Source of the DNA: Aeromicrobium sp. A1-2
Lineage (GTDB): Bacteria; Actinomycetota; Actinomycetes; Propionibacteriales; Nocardioidaceae
Length of the DNA stretch: 64,000 nucleotides
Assembly (NCBI RefSeq): GCF_003443875.1
Contig: NZ_CP027482.1
Location: 1,860,001 to 1,924,000, forward strand
Direction: 5' to 3'
The position numbers and the translations under genes are program-made. Positions 20,399-30,019 of this stretch are shown one piece after another. Numbering within the stretch: position 1 is the first letter of the stretch; each line of letters begins with the position of its first letter. The notes under the pieces are model-generated. The model was not told the origin of the DNA. It searched no databases and saw only the letters and a program-made list of their open reading frames with translations.

Positions 20399-21634
20399 AT
20401 GAGTTCTGCGCCGACGAATACCTGGGGCCGTGTCGACGACGAAGGCAACGTCTACGTTCGCACTGCTGACGGTGAAAGGCTGATCGGCCAGTGGCCGGGC
20501 GGCGACCCCGCCGAAGCGATGTCGTTGTACGTCCGCCGCTTCGAAGGACTTGAGGTCGAGGTCGACCTCCTGGAGAAGCGACTAGAGGGCGGCGCGCTGT
20601 CCCCCGACGACGCCGGCAAGGCCGTGACGAAGGCCCGCGCGCAGATCACCGACGCGCAGGCGCTCGGCGATCTCGACTCGTTGCTCAAGCGTCTGGACGC
20701 CCTGCAGCCCGCAATCGACAAGCACCGCGAGCAGCGCAAGGTCGAGCGCGCTGCCAAGGTCGCCGAGGCACAGACCGAGAAGGCTCGTATCTCCGAGGCG
20801 GCAGAGAAGATCGCGGCCGGCACCGACTGGAAGGCCGGCGCAGACAAGCTGCGCGCCCTACTCGACGAGTGGAAGGCGCTCCCCCGGCTCAGCAAGTCCG
20901 CCGACGACGAGCTGTGGCACCGGTTCAGCACGGCACGTACTGCGTACACGCGCCGCCGCAAGACCCACTTCGGCGAGCAGTCGACGCTGCGCGATGCCGC
21001 GAAGGTCGTCAAGGAAAAGCTCATCGTCGAGGCCGAGTCGCTGTCGACCTCGACCGAGTGGGGTCCGACGGCCGGCAAGTACCGCGACCTGATGACCGAG
21101 TGGAAGAAGGCCGGTTCGGCGCCGCGCAACGTCGAGGACAAGCTCTGGAAGCGGTTCCGCAACGCCCAGGACGCGTTCTTCAACGCCCGCGATGAGGCGA
21201 ACTCGCTGCTCGACGCCGAGTACGAGGTCAACGCCGAGAAGAAGCTGGTGATCCTCGCCGAGGCCGAGAAGCTGCTGCCGATCACGAACCCCGACGCCGC
21301 CCGCAAGGCATGGCTCGACATCGCCGATCGCTGGGAAGAGGCCGGCAAGGTGCCGCGCGCCAAAATCGGCGACTTCGAGGCACGCATCCGCAAGATCGAG
21401 GAAGCTGTGCGCGACGCCAACGAGGTCAAGTGGAAGAAGACCGATCCGGAGAAGTCCGCCCGAGCCGACGACATGATCGGCAAGCTGCAGCGCGCAATCG
21501 ACGAGGTGGCCGCCAAGATCGCGGCCGCCGAGGCCAAGGGCGACGCCAAGAAGGCCAAGGACCTGAAAGCCGACAAATCTTCCAAGGAGGCCTTCCTCGA
21601 CATGGCGAAGAAGGCCCAGGCCGACTACTCCTGA
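20399..21634 (+). CDS. DUF349 domain protein
   Basis: Protein of 411 aa built mainly of charged alpha helices. An N-terminal segment (GRVDDEGNVYVRTADGERLIGQW) precedes DUF349 repeats, recognisable by the recurring pattern LMTEWKKAGSAPRNVEDKLW and LLDEWKALPRLSKSADDELW. Coiled-coil propensity is high. DUF349 proteins are widespread in Actinobacteria; some have been linked to ribosome or stress functions, but no activity can be assigned. It is divergent from the MBL-hisS-aspS operon, with about 64 nt for both promoters. Confidence 0.88.
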   Translation: MSSAPTNTWGRVDDEGNVYVRTADGERLIGQWPGGDPAEAMSLYVRRFEGLEVEVDLLEKRLEGGALSPDDAGKAVTKARAQITDAQALGDLDSLLKRLDALQPAIDKHREQRKVERAAKVAEAQTEKARISEAAEKIAAGTDWKAGADKLRALLDEWKALPRLSKSADDELWHRFSTARTAYTRRRKTHFGEQSTLRDAAKVVKEKLIVEAESLSTSTEWGPTAGKYRDLMTEWKKAGSAPRNVEDKLWKRFRNAQDAFFNARDEANSLLDAEYEVNAEKKLVILAEAEKLLPITNPDAARKAWLDIADRWEEAGKVPRAKIGDFEARIRKIEEAVRDANEVKWKKTDPEKSARADDMIGKLQRAIDEVAAKIAAAEAKGDAKKAKDLKADKSSKEAFLDMAKKAQADYS

Positions 21635-21655
21635 CATGACAGTCTGGTCCACGTC

Positions 21656-23164
21656 ATGAACGTCCTCCTGATTGGCGACATCGGTTGGTCCGGGCTCTAT
21701 CACCTTGGAGACGAGGCCATGAGCGAAGCAGCCATCGACATGCTTCGCCAACGCGGCATCCACGACATCACTCTGATAGCCGGTGAGCCATCGGTCGCAA
21801 CCCAGATGTATGGCCTGCCGGCCGTTCCCCGCATTGGCTACAAATGGGGATGGTCGCGCGCGCGGATGGAGGGCCACCTCTCCAGCCTGACGGCCTCGCT
21901 GGGTGGCCGCGTGGACGTGACCGGGCCGGCGAGCCCGGTGATCGAGGCCGTCGCGGCCTGCGACGCGATCGTCATCGCTGGCGGCGGCAACCTCAATTCC
22001 AAGCATGTGCACCATCTGTTCGAACGTGTCTCGCTGGTGAGGATCGCGCGGCACTACGGGCGACCCGTGTTCGTCACCAGCCAGACGATGGGGCCGACCT
22101 TCAGGCCCAGCGATGCGACGCTGGCACGCGAGATCATCGAGTACGCAACCTGCTTCGGAGCCCGCGAGGCATCGACTCACGCGCTAGCCATTGAACTCGG
22201 CGGTGACCCCGATCGCGTGGTCCACGGATTGGACGACGCCGCAATGCTGACTCCACGGGAAGCCGATCGCGCAGCCATCCGTGACCTCAGACTGCCCCCT
22301 AGGTACATCATCGGAAGCTTGACCGGCTATGCCACCTCCCTGGGAGTGACGAGAGCTGAGTACCACCGACTGATGGCCGACACGCTCAACCGGCTTTCGG
22401 ACGGACACGATGCCGAGGTCGTTCTGGTACCGCATCTCGGATCGTTCGATCAAGACCGCCGAACCCACGATCTGCTGGCCCACGACGCTATCGTCGATGC
22501 CACTGAGAACGCACGCATCACGAGTCTCCCGACGATGCCTGCACGTCAGGTTGTCGCCCTGACCGAGGGCGCGATGCTTTCACTCTCGACCCGATATCAT
22601 CCCACCGTGTTCGGACCCGTTCTCGGCACGCCCACGGTGGCGATCACGTCGAGCTACTACTCGGCGGTGCGCATGGCGGGTGCCCTGAGCAATGTCGGAC
22701 TCGGCAAATACGCCATGCCGGCCGACGCCTGGGTGCACGGACCGTTCGAGGATGTCGTCGACAACCTCGTCGAACGCGCACCTGAATTCGCTGCGCACAT
22801 GTCAACCGTGGTACCCCTGCGGATGAGCGAGCAGTCAGCGTGGTGGGACGCGATCGCCGCATCAATCAAGGGGTCGGAGTGGGTCCGGCCCGGCGATCTC
22901 TCTCCGGTCGCCGAGTTCGGGATACCAGCACCGTGGGCGGAGCGGCTCGCTGTGCAGACCCGGCTCTCCAATGAGCTAGGCAGGGCCCAGTTCGATGTCT
23001 TGCTGCACAAGCAGGACCTCAAGGTCAAGGATTCACAACTCGAACGGACCAAGGGCCGGTTGGTGGCCGCCAGGCGAAGCATCGCGGCGCTCCGCGCGCG
23101 CCGCACCGTGCGCGCCGTCGATAGAATCAAGCGGGAGCTAGCTCGTTACTGGGTGAGGCGGTAG
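21656..23164 (+). CDS. Polysaccharide pyruvyl transferase family protein
   Basis: Predicted to add a pyruvyl ketal to a surface sugar, as in CsaB and WcaK. The N-terminal [22 protein letters not shown], the glycine-rich [23 protein letters not shown], and the C-terminal [19 protein letters not shown] with its conserved His fit the family over about residues 1-360. The last 90 residues are predicted coiled coil with a basic end, an addition not seen in short family members. Length 502 aa. Codon use is somewhat less GC-biased than the flanks (for example CTAGCC, GATAGAATC). Its last 19 nt overlap the 3' end of rsh tail-to-tail. No good ribosome site was seen. Confidence 0.82.
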   Translation: MNVLLIGDIGWSGLYHLGDEAMSEAAIDMLRQRGIHDITLIAGEPSVATQMYGLPAVPRIGYKWGWSRARMEGHLSSLTASLGGRVDVTGPASPVIEAVAACDAIVIAGGGNLNSKHVHHLFERVSLVRIARHYGRPVFVTSQTMGPTFRPSDATLAREIIEYATCFGAREASTHALAIELGGDPDRVVHGLDDAAMLTPREADRAAIRDLRLPPRYIIGSLTGYATSLGVTRAEYHRLMADTLNRLSDGHDAEVVLVPHLGSFDQDRRTHDLLAHDAIVDATENARITSLPTMPARQVVALTEGAMLSLSTRYHPTVFGPVLGTPTVAITSSYYSAVRMAGALSNVGLGKYAMPADAWVHGPFEDVVDNLVERAPEFAAHMSTVVPLRMSEQSAWWDAIAASIKGSEWVRPGDLSPVAEFGIPAPWAERLAVQTRLSNELGRAQFDVLLHKQDLKVKDSQLERTKGRLVAARRSIAALRARRTVRAVDRIKRELARYWVRR

Positions 23165-25446
23165 ACGTCGAAGACGCCTTCGACGGTACGCACGGCCGAT
23201 AGCACGTGGCCGAGATGCTTGGGGTCGGCCATCTCAAAGGTGAACTTCGACTTGGCGACCCGGTCGCGTCCGGTCGACAGCGATGCCGACAAGATGTTGA
23301 CGTGCTGGTCGGACATGACCCTCGTGATGTCGCTGAGCAGCCGCGGCCGGTCAAGCCCCTCGACCTGCACCGCGACGAGGAACGTGCTGGTGCCCGTCGG
23401 CGCCCAATGCACCGGGACGAGCCGCTCGGGCTGGCTGCGGAGCGAGAGCAGGTTGACGCAGTCCGTGCGGTGCACCGAGACTCCGTCACCGCGGGTCACG
23501 AATCCCTGGATCGTGTCGCCCGGCACCGGTGTGCAGCAGCGCGCCAGCTTGATCATGATGTCGCCGTCGAGCCCATCGACCACGACACCGGCATCGCGGT
23601 TCTCGTTGCGCGGAAGCCTGCTTCCGACCCCCGGAAGCTGGGTCGCCTCGGCGAGATCCTCCTGCGCACCCTCCCGACCGCCGGCCAGGTCGATGACCCG
23701 GTCGACGACGTTCTGGGCCCCCACGTTGCCTTCGCCGACCGACGCATAGAGCGTCGACACGTCAGCCAGGTGCAGCTCCTTGGCGACGGCGTCGAGCGTC
23801 TCGTGCCGGAACAGCCGGTGCAGCGCGAGGCCTTCCTTGCGCATCTGCTTGGCGATCTGGTCCTTGCCGCGCTCGATGGCCTCGTCGCGACGTTCCTTGG
23901 TGAACCACTGCCGGATCTTGTTGCGGGCGCGAGGGCTCGCAACGAAGTCCAGCCAGTCCCGGCTCGGGCCGGCATCCGGCGACTTCGAGGTGAAGACCTC
24001 GACCACGTCACCGCTCTCGAGCTCTGATTCCAGAGACACGAGCCGGCCGTTGACGCGGGCGCCGATGCAGGCGTGTCCGACCTCGGTGTGCACGGCGTAT
24101 GCGAAGTCGACCGGCGTTGACTTCGTCGGCAACTGGATCAGGTCTCCCCGTGGCGTGTACGCGTAGACCCCGGCATTGCTGATCTCGAACCGCAGGGAGT
24201 CCAGGAAGTCCACCGAGTCAGAGGTCTCGGACTGCCAGTCCAGCAGCTCACGCAGCCACAGCATGTCGTTGTTGTCGGGTGCCTTGCCGGACTTGCCGGC
24301 AGTGCCGTCCTCCTTGTACTTCCAGTGCGCAGCGACACCGTACTCCGCGCGCCGGTGCATCGCGTTGGTGCGGATCTGCAGCTCGACCGGCTTACCCTGC
24401 GGACCGATCACGGTGGTGTGCAGCGACTGGTACATGTTGAACTTCGGGACCGAGATGTAGTCCTTGAATCGACCCGGAATCGGGTTCCACCGCGCGTGCA
24501 GCACGCCCAGGACGCCATAGCAGTCGGCCACCGAGTCGACCAGGATCCGCACGCCGACCAGATCGAAGATGTCGGCGAACTCGCGGCCGCCGACCAGCAT
24601 CTTCTGATAGATCGAGTAGTAGTGCTTGGGCCGGCCAGAGACCTTCGCCTTGAGCTTGACGTGACGCAGGTCCGACTCGACGTCGTTGACGACCCGCTCG
24701 AGAAACTGCTCGCGCGACGGGGCCCGGTCGGCGACCAGGCGGACGATCTCGTCGTAGACCTTGGGGTGCAACGTGGCGAAGCCGAGGTCCTCCAGCTCCC
24801 ACTTGATCGTGTTCATGCCGAGCCGGTGCGCCAACGGAGCGAAGATCTCGATCGTCTCGCGGGCGATCCGCTCCTGCTTGTCCTGACGGAGGTAGCGCAG
24901 GGTGCGCATGTTGTGCAGGCGGTCCGCGAGCTTGATGACCAGCACCCGGATGTCCCGGCTCATGGCCACGACCATCTTGCGGATCGTCTCGGACTGCGCC
25001 GAGTCGCCGTACTTGACCTTGTCGAGCTTGGTCACGCCGTCGACGAGCTGGCGGACCTCGTCACCAAAGTCGGCCTTCAGCTCGTCGAGCGTGTACGGGG
25101 TGTCCTCGACGGTGTCGTGCAGCAGCGCCGCGCACAGCGTCGGCGCAGTCATGCCCAGCTCGGCGAGGATCGTGGCGACCGCCAGCGGGTGGGTGATGTA
25201 CGGATCGCCGCTCTTGCGCTTCTGACCCTCGTGCATCCGCTCGGCGATTGCGTAGGCCTTCTGGATCGCAGCAACCTCGCCCTTGGGGTGGGTCGCACGG
25301 TAGACCTTGATCAACGGGTCGAGCACAGCGTCGGAGGATCCCGACTTGCCGCCGATGCGGGCCAGGCGGGTGCGAACCCGCGCAGAAGCAGGCGCCGAGT
25401 CGGTGTTCTTCGACTCGGCGGGCGGTGCCTCGATGCGCTCAGCCAC
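23146..25446 (-). CDS. rsh: Bifunctional (p)ppGpp synthetase/hydrolase
   Basis: Makes and degrades the stringent alarmone. The hydrolase HD domain contains [12 protein letters not shown] and the [10 protein letters not shown] motif, so hydrolysis looks competent. The synthetase has [13 protein letters not shown] and [20 protein letters not shown]; the RFKD loop marks bifunctional Rel enzymes rather than RelA-only. The TGS domain ([17 protein letters not shown]) and the C-terminal ACT domain (about the last 80 residues) are present. Length 766 aa, GTG start. Located upstream of ruvCAB in the reverse sense, next to apt as in most Actinobacteria. Confidence 0.96.
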   Translation of the reverse strand: MAERIEAPPAESKNTDSAPASARVRTRLARIGGKSGSSDAVLDPLIKVYRATHPKGEVAAIQKAYAIAERMHEGQKRKSGDPYITHPLAVATILAELGMTAPTLCAALLHDTVEDTPYTLDELKADFGDEVRQLVDGVTKLDKVKYGDSAQSETIRKMVVAMSRDIRVLVIKLADRLHNMRTLRYLRQDKQERIARETIEIFAPLAHRLGMNTIKWELEDLGFATLHPKVYDEIVRLVADRAPSREQFLERVVNDVESDLRHVKLKAKVSGRPKHYYSIYQKMLVGGREFADIFDLVGVRILVDSVADCYGVLGVLHARWNPIPGRFKDYISVPKFNMYQSLHTTVIGPQGKPVELQIRTNAMHRRAEYGVAAHWKYKEDGTAGKSGKAPDNNDMLWLRELLDWQSETSDSVDFLDSLRFEISNAGVYAYTPRGDLIQLPTKSTPVDFAYAVHTEVGHACIGARVNGRLVSLESELESGDVVEVFTSKSPDAGPSRDWLDFVASPRARNKIRQWFTKERRDEAIERGKDQIAKQMRKEGLALHRLFRHETLDAVAKELHLADVSTLYASVGEGNVGAQNVVDRVIDLAGGREGAQEDLAEATQLPGVGSRLPRNENRDAGVVVDGLDGDIMIKLARCCTPVPGDTIQGFVTRGDGVSVHRTDCVNLLSLRSQPERLVPVHWAPTGTSTFLVAVQVEGLDRPRLLSDITRVMSDQHVNILSASLSTGRDRVAKSKFTFEMADPKHLGHVLSAVRTVEGVFDVYRLTQ

Positions 25447-25502
25447 TAATGCTCCTCACTGTGCCCTCCATCGTATGCCAGCGGGACACGCGGCGAGGTC
25501 GG

Positions 25503-25598
25503 TCAGGTGAGCAACCCGTCAATCAAGGTCGCCGCTGCGCCGAGCACGAGGATCGCGACGAGGACGAGTGCAACGACTCGGACCTGATGGGGGTTCAT
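25503..25598 (-). CDS. Possible 31-aa single-span membrane microprotein
   Basis: A short frame downstream of apt (22 nt gap) encodes 31 residues: a polar start (MNPHQVRV), one hydrophobic span (VALVLVAILVLGAAATLI) and a short tail (DGLLT). It fits a single-pass membrane peptide and fills the only space between apt and rsh. The upstream GAGCC is a weak ribosome site. No function is known to me; conservation in relatives would decide whether it is real. Confidence 0.4.
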   Translation of the reverse strand: MNPHQVRVVALVLVAILVLGAAATLIDGLLT

Positions 25599-25620
25599 GG
25601 GGCTCGATTCTGTGGAGGGT

Positions 25621-26154
25621 TCAGTAGGACCGCAGGGCGGCGCAGCCGAGCGGCTCGAGCCGGTCACAACCGCCCAGTGCGATCAGTTCGATCAGCACGA
25701 GGTTGCCGGCGACGGTCGCCCCGGCCTGCCGGACGAGATCGGCCGCAGCGAGCATCGTGCCGCCCGTCGCGAGGACGTCGTCGACGACGAGCACGCGGGC
25801 TCCCTGGGGCAGGGCGTCGACGTGCATCTCCAGCACCGCCGAGCCGTACTCCAGCTCGTACGACGTCGACAGCGAGTCCGCCGGCAGCTTGCCAGCCTTG
25901 CGCACGGGCACGAATCCAGCCCCCAACCGCAGGGCGATGCTGGGGCCGAACAGGAACCCCCGCGCCTCGATGCCCAGCACCGCGTCGACGGGGCCCATGG
26001 CCTGGGCCATCTCGACGAGTCCGTCGATCACCGCGCCGAGCGCCATTGCGTCGGCCAGCAGCGGGGTGATGTCACGGAACGTGACGCCTGCCTGCGGCCA
26101 GTCCTCGATCGGGCGGACGAGCCGGTCGATCGTCTCGGTCAGCTCGTGGCTCAT
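25621..26154 (-). CDS. apt: Adenine phosphoribosyltransferase
   Basis: Purine salvage: adenine plus PRPP gives AMP. The PRPP-binding loop is VLVVDDVLATGGTMLAA, and the N-terminal purine-loop segment WPQAGVTFRDITPLLAD and GIEARGFLFGPSIAL are typical. 177 aa. Neighbouring rsh-apt is a conserved order linking nucleotide salvage with stringent control. A strong hairpin separates it from the lipoprotein gene upstream, so it probably has its own promoter in 26155-26226. Confidence 0.95.
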   Translation of the reverse strand: MSHELTETIDRLVRPIEDWPQAGVTFRDITPLLADAMALGAVIDGLVEMAQAMGPVDAVLGIEARGFLFGPSIALRLGAGFVPVRKAGKLPADSLSTSYELEYGSAVLEMHVDALPQGARVLVVDDVLATGGTMLAAADLVRQAGATVAGNLVLIELIALGGCDRLEPLGCAALRSY

Positions 26155-26226
26155 GACCGAACCTCGGGCCTGGCTTGCTGGCAGTCGCGCACGTGCTCTC
26201 CTTGGGGTGGGGTGATGCTTGCATTC

Positions 26227-26271
26227 ACGTCAGCAGGTCCCGCGGGCGATGCCCGCGGGACCTGCTGACGT
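26227..26271 (-). terminator. Very stable 21-bp hairpin after the lipoprotein gene
   Basis: Perfect inverted repeat: the left arm 26227-26247 begins ACGTCAGCAGGTCCCGC, the right arm is 26251-26271, and the loop is 3 nt. It begins 6 nt past the lipoprotein stop. No T-run follows, common for actinobacterial terminators. It likely ends the transcript from the lipoprotein gene. Confidence 0.8.
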
Positions 26272-26277
26272 CAGTGA

Positions 26278-26748
26278 CTACGACGCGTTGAGGTCAACCT
26301 TGCAGACGTCCTTGGCGTGCGTCTCGATCGCATCGGACGCCTTGGTGAAGTCCGCGCCGCCGAGCTTGGTCATCTCACCGGCGAGACCCTGCAGCTTGGC
26401 CAGGTCGACGCCCTCGGGCACCTTGCCGCTCTGCATCTCGCTCAGGTCGGAGAACTTCAGTCCGGCATCCTTGAGGGCCTTCTCGACCGTCGTGATGGCG
26501 CCGTCGAGCTTCTTCCAGTCGCCCTTGATGTCGCTCGGGGGCTCGTCGGCCAGCGTGTGGAACGTCGCGAAGGCCTCATCGAGCTGCGCGATGTCGCCGG
26601 ACGAGACGCTGCCGAAGGTCTTGGAGGCCTTCTTGATGTCCTTGCAGTAGTCGCTGCCCGTTCCGCCGCTGCCGCCATCCCCGCCGCCGCAGGCGACCAG
26701 GGTGCTGCCGAGCAGGATCGCGCCGGCAAAAGCCATAGAGATCTTCAT
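26278..26748 (-). CDS. Putative secreted lipoprotein
   Basis: Signal peptide with lipobox LVAC (MKISMAFAGAILLGSTLVAC), cleavage before Cys20. A glycine/serine linker (GGGDGGSGGTGS) leads to a helical domain with two further cysteines (SDYCKDIKKA and KDVCKVDLN) that could form a disulfide. 156 aa. No known domain recognised. It lies between secF and apt as its own short unit with a strong terminator. Confidence 0.75.
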   Translation of the reverse strand: MKISMAFAGAILLGSTLVACGGGDGGSGGTGSDYCKDIKKASKTFGSVSSGDIAQLDEAFATFHTLADEPPSDIKGDWKKLDGAITTVEKALKDAGLKFSDLSEMQSGKVPEGVDLAKLQGLAGEMTKLGGADFTKASDAIETHAKDVCKVDLNAS

Positions 26749-26832
26749 GTGGTGTGTTCTCCTCCGTGTGCGTCATCGGGACGGTCCCGCATCGCGGTCG
26801 GTGCGATCAGCATGGCATGCCGATCAGACGTT

Positions 26833-27933
26833 CTAGGCGTTTCCCTTGCCCCGCTTGGAACGAGGCTGACGAGTTGGCTGCGCACGCTTGGCTGCGCCTG
26901 AGGTCGTGACCGGACGGTGGGTCGCCGCTGCCACCACCTCGACCGGCGCTTCGGCCTGCTTTGCTCGGCGCGCCATGACCCGGGCGGTCTGCGCCTTGAT
27001 CGCCGGCTCGCGCTCCTTGAGCTGCGACGCGAACGGTGTCGCGATGAAGATCGACGAGTAGGTGCCGGCGAGCATTCCGACGAACAAGGCCAGCGCGAGG
27101 TCCTTGAGCGGACCCGTGCCGAGGATCGCGGCGCCCGCGAACAGCAGCGCGGCAACCGGCAACAACGCTGTCACCGAGGTGTTGATCGATCGAACCAAGG
27201 TCTGGTTGAGCGCCAGGTTGGCCTGCTCGGGGTACGTCCTGGTCGTCGACGTCGCGATGCCCTTGGTGTTTTCTCGGACCTTGTCGAACACCACCACGGT
27301 GTCGTACAGCGAGTACCCCAGGATCGTCAGAAGTCCGGTCACGGTCGCGGGTGTGACCTCGAACCCGGACAGTGCGTAGACACCTGCCGTGATGATCAGG
27401 TCGTGCGCCAGCGCCACGATCGCCGCGACGGACATTCGCCACTCGCGGAAGTAGGCCCAGATGAAGATGATCACGAGCACCAAGAACACGATGAGACCCG
27501 TGAGCGCCTTGGTGGCGACCTGCTTGCCGTAGGTCGGCCCGATCAGGTTCTGGCTGACCTCGGTTGCGCCCGCCTTCTCCAACGACTTGGTGATCGTCGT
27601 CGCCTGGTCCTGCGTCAGCGCCCGGGTCTGGATGCGGATCGAGTCGCTGCCCGAGGTCTGCACCGTCGGGTCACCGGCTTCGGGCACATTGGCGTCGTTG
27701 ACCGCACGGGTCAGATCGTCGGAGGTCTGGGAGTTGGCGGTCTGCACCTTGGCGGTGAACTCCACCCCGCCCTTGAACTCGACCCCGTAGTTGAAGCCAC
27801 GGAACACGAAGGCGAGCGCAGCCACCAGGACGATGATCGCCGAGATCGCGTAGAAGACCTTGCGCCGGCCGACGAAGTCGAACGAGACACGTCCCTCGTA
27901 GAGATTTTGTCCAAATGAACTGATGCGGCCCAT
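26833..27933 (-). CDS. secF: Protein translocase subunit SecF
   Basis: SecDF accessory subunit that uses the proton gradient to help pull proteins out of SecYEG. Six membrane spans are predicted, with the first periplasmic segment starting FNYGVEFKGGVEFTAKV. The conserved TVTGLLTILGYSLYDTVVVFDKVREN is present. The C-terminal tail is basic and long. 366 aa. Its ATG shares one base with the secD stop, so the two are made in step. Confidence 0.95.
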   Translation of the reverse strand: MGRISSFGQNLYEGRVSFDFVGRRKVFYAISAIIVLVAALAFVFRGFNYGVEFKGGVEFTAKVQTANSQTSDDLTRAVNDANVPEAGDPTVQTSGSDSIRIQTRALTQDQATTITKSLEKAGATEVSQNLIGPTYGKQVATKALTGLIVFLVLVIIFIWAYFREWRMSVAAIVALAHDLIITAGVYALSGFEVTPATVTGLLTILGYSLYDTVVVFDKVRENTKGIATSTTRTYPEQANLALNQTLVRSINTSVTALLPVAALLFAGAAILGTGPLKDLALALFVGMLAGTYSSIFIATPFASQLKEREPAIKAQTARVMARRAKQAEAPVEVVAAATHRPVTTSGAAKRAQPTRQPRSKRGKGNA

Positions 27934-29591
27934 CAGGCTTCTCCTCCAGCGGTGCGGGAAATCTCGGAGACCTTGCGGCCCGTGATGCCCAGGTGGCCGG
28001 CGTCGAGTCCGGAGAGCTTGTGGCCCTGGCCGAAGAACTTGGTGCGCGCCAGCAGCGAGACCAGGGGCTTGGTGAACAGGAACACGACGAACACGTCGAT
28101 CAGGGTTGTCAGGCCGAGCGCGAACGCGAACCCACGGACCACCCCGATCGCGAAGATGAACAACGTCACAGCCGCCATGATCGACACCGCGTCGGCGGCC
28201 AGGATCGTGCCGCGTGCACGGACCCAGCCCGCTTCGACCGCGAGCCGCAGGGACTTGCCGTCGCGCACCTCATCTCGTATTCGTTCGAAGAACACGATGA
28301 ACGAGTCGGCGGTGATGCCGATCGCCACGATCAGTCCGGCGATGCCCGGCAGGGTCAGGGTGAAGCCGACCGCTTGCCCGAGCAGCAGGACCATGACGTA
28401 CGTCAGGGCGGCGGCCACGAGCAGCGAGCCGATGATGACCAGGCCAAGACCGCGGTAGTAGAACAGGCAGTAGAACACCACGAGGATCAGGCCGATGATG
28501 CCGGCAATCACGCCGGCGTTGAGCTGGGAACCGGCCAGCGAGGGCCCGATCTCCTCACTGCCGTTGACGCCGAACGTCAGGGGCAGTGCGCCGAACTTGA
28601 GCTGGTTTGCCAGTTCCTTGGCGCTGGTCGCGGTGAAGTTGCCCTGGATCTGGGACGAGCCGTTGGTGAAGTGCCCGTTGGTGGTCGGGGCGCTCAGGAC
28701 CTCGCCGTCCAGCACGATCGCGAAGCGACTTGCCTGGTCGTTGCCGGCCAGATTCTGTTTGTACAGCGCATCCGTGACGGTGTCGAAGACCTTCTTGCCG
28801 CCGCCCTTGATGTCGATCGCGACGACCCAGTTGACCTGCTGCTGCGGCAGCTCGGCATCTGCGCTCTTGACGTCGGTGCCCTCGATGATCGTGGGGCTGA
28901 GGATCTGCACCTCGCCGCTCGCACGGTCGCAGGTGACCAGTGGCTTGCTGGAGACATCGTCGACGTCGACCCCGGTGCTGGAGCACGTGAACCCAGCTGC
29001 CTGCGTCTGGAGGGCCTCGATACCGGCCTTGTACTCGGTCGGAAGGGTGTCCAGACCGCCGGTCTCGGCCTCGATCAGCTGGTCCAGTGACAGCTTGGAC
29101 CAGTCGATGCCGTCGATGGTCTTCTGGGCGTCAGAAGTGTCGGTCTTCGTGGTCGCGCCGGTCAGGTTGCCAGCCCACACGAGCCGGAACCGCATCTGCG
29201 CGGTCTTGCCGACCTGGTCGACGATGTCGGCACGCTTCTGGCCAGGAATCTCGATGATGATCTGGTTGCCGCCCTGGGTCGTCACCTCGGCCTCGGTCAC
29301 GCCGGTGGCGTTGACGCGCTGGTCGATGATGTTGCGAGCCTGGTCGAGCTTGTCCTTGGCGACGTTGCCGGTCTCGGACTTGGCTTCCAGTGTGATCCGC
29401 GTGCCACCCTCAAGATCGAGCCCGAGCTTGGGCTTCCACGCGCTGTCGTCGCCCTTCTTGGTGTCGAGACCGATCACCGCGACGAGGCCGTACAGGGCCA
29501 CGATCACCGCGAGGAACAGGAACAACGTGCGCCGCGGACGAGGCAGGTTGGAGCTGGCCCCGCGGGGCCGGCGGGTGGAAGCGGTCGCCAT
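27933..29591 (-). CDS. secD: Protein translocase subunit SecD
   Basis: Partner of SecF. N-terminal span, then the conserved LGLDLEGGTRITLEAKS and a large extracytoplasmic P1 region, then five spans with GIIGLILVVFYCLFYYRGLG and IAGLIVAIGITADSFIVFFERIRDE. The aspartate in TADSF is part of the proton path in the family. 552 aa. Coupled to yajC upstream by TGATG. Order yajC-secD-secF-lipoprotein-apt-rsh is conserved in the phylum. Confidence 0.95.
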   Translation of the reverse strand: MATASTRRPRGASSNLPRPRRTLFLFLAVIVALYGLVAVIGLDTKKGDDSAWKPKLGLDLEGGTRITLEAKSETGNVAKDKLDQARNIIDQRVNATGVTEAEVTTQGGNQIIIEIPGQKRADIVDQVGKTAQMRFRLVWAGNLTGATTKTDTSDAQKTIDGIDWSKLSLDQLIEAETGGLDTLPTEYKAGIEALQTQAAGFTCSSTGVDVDDVSSKPLVTCDRASGEVQILSPTIIEGTDVKSADAELPQQQVNWVVAIDIKGGGKKVFDTVTDALYKQNLAGNDQASRFAIVLDGEVLSAPTTNGHFTNGSSQIQGNFTATSAKELANQLKFGALPLTFGVNGSEEIGPSLAGSQLNAGVIAGIIGLILVVFYCLFYYRGLGLVIIGSLLVAAALTYVMVLLLGQAVGFTLTLPGIAGLIVAIGITADSFIVFFERIRDEVRDGKSLRLAVEAGWVRARGTILAADAVSIMAAVTLFIFAIGVVRGFAFALGLTTLIDVFVVFLFTKPLVSLLARTKFFGQGHKLSGLDAGHLGITGRKVSEISRTAGGEA

Positions 29592-29884
29592 CAGTCCTCG
29601 ATGCTCGATTCGGTGTCGGTCGTCTCGGCCGGGATGACCCGCGCTACGGCCTGCCGGTTGACGGTCACGACCGTGTTCTCCGCGATGCGCAGCTCGATCG
29701 TGTCGTCGCTGAGAGCGACGATGTCGCCGAAGAGACCGCTCGCGATCATGATCCGAACGCCGGGGGCCAGCTCGCTCTGCGTCTGGAGGAATGCGCGCTG
29801 ACGGGCCCGGGCAGGTCGAACCACCAAGAAGAAGAAGGCGACGACCAGCAGGATGAGAGGCAGCACTGCGCCCAGATCTTTCAC
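29591..29884 (-). CDS. yajC: Preprotein translocase subunit YajC
   Basis: Small single-span subunit of the SecDF-YajC complex. Chosen start GTG 29884 (VKDLGAVLPLILLVVAFFFL), with GGAGC 8 nt upstream; the longer frame is not supported. The conserved RPARARQRAFLQTQSELAPG and VRIMIASGLFGDIV follow. 97 aa. It is the first gene of the sec operon. Confidence 0.92.
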   Translation of the reverse strand: MKDLGAVLPLILLVVAFFFLVVRPARARQRAFLQTQSELAPGVRIMIASGLFGDIVALSDDTIELRIAENTVVTVNRQAVARVIPAETTDTESSIED

Positions 29885-30019
29885 CGTTAGAGCTCCGTAC
29901 GAATGTGAGATGCGCCGCCGGGGCGGCATGGCCGTGACCGCCACACGGGGTCGTGCGGAGGCCATCGGGAAGTTTAGCCCCACGCCCCCACGATCGTGAC
30001 GTGCCTCATGCTCGGCGCG

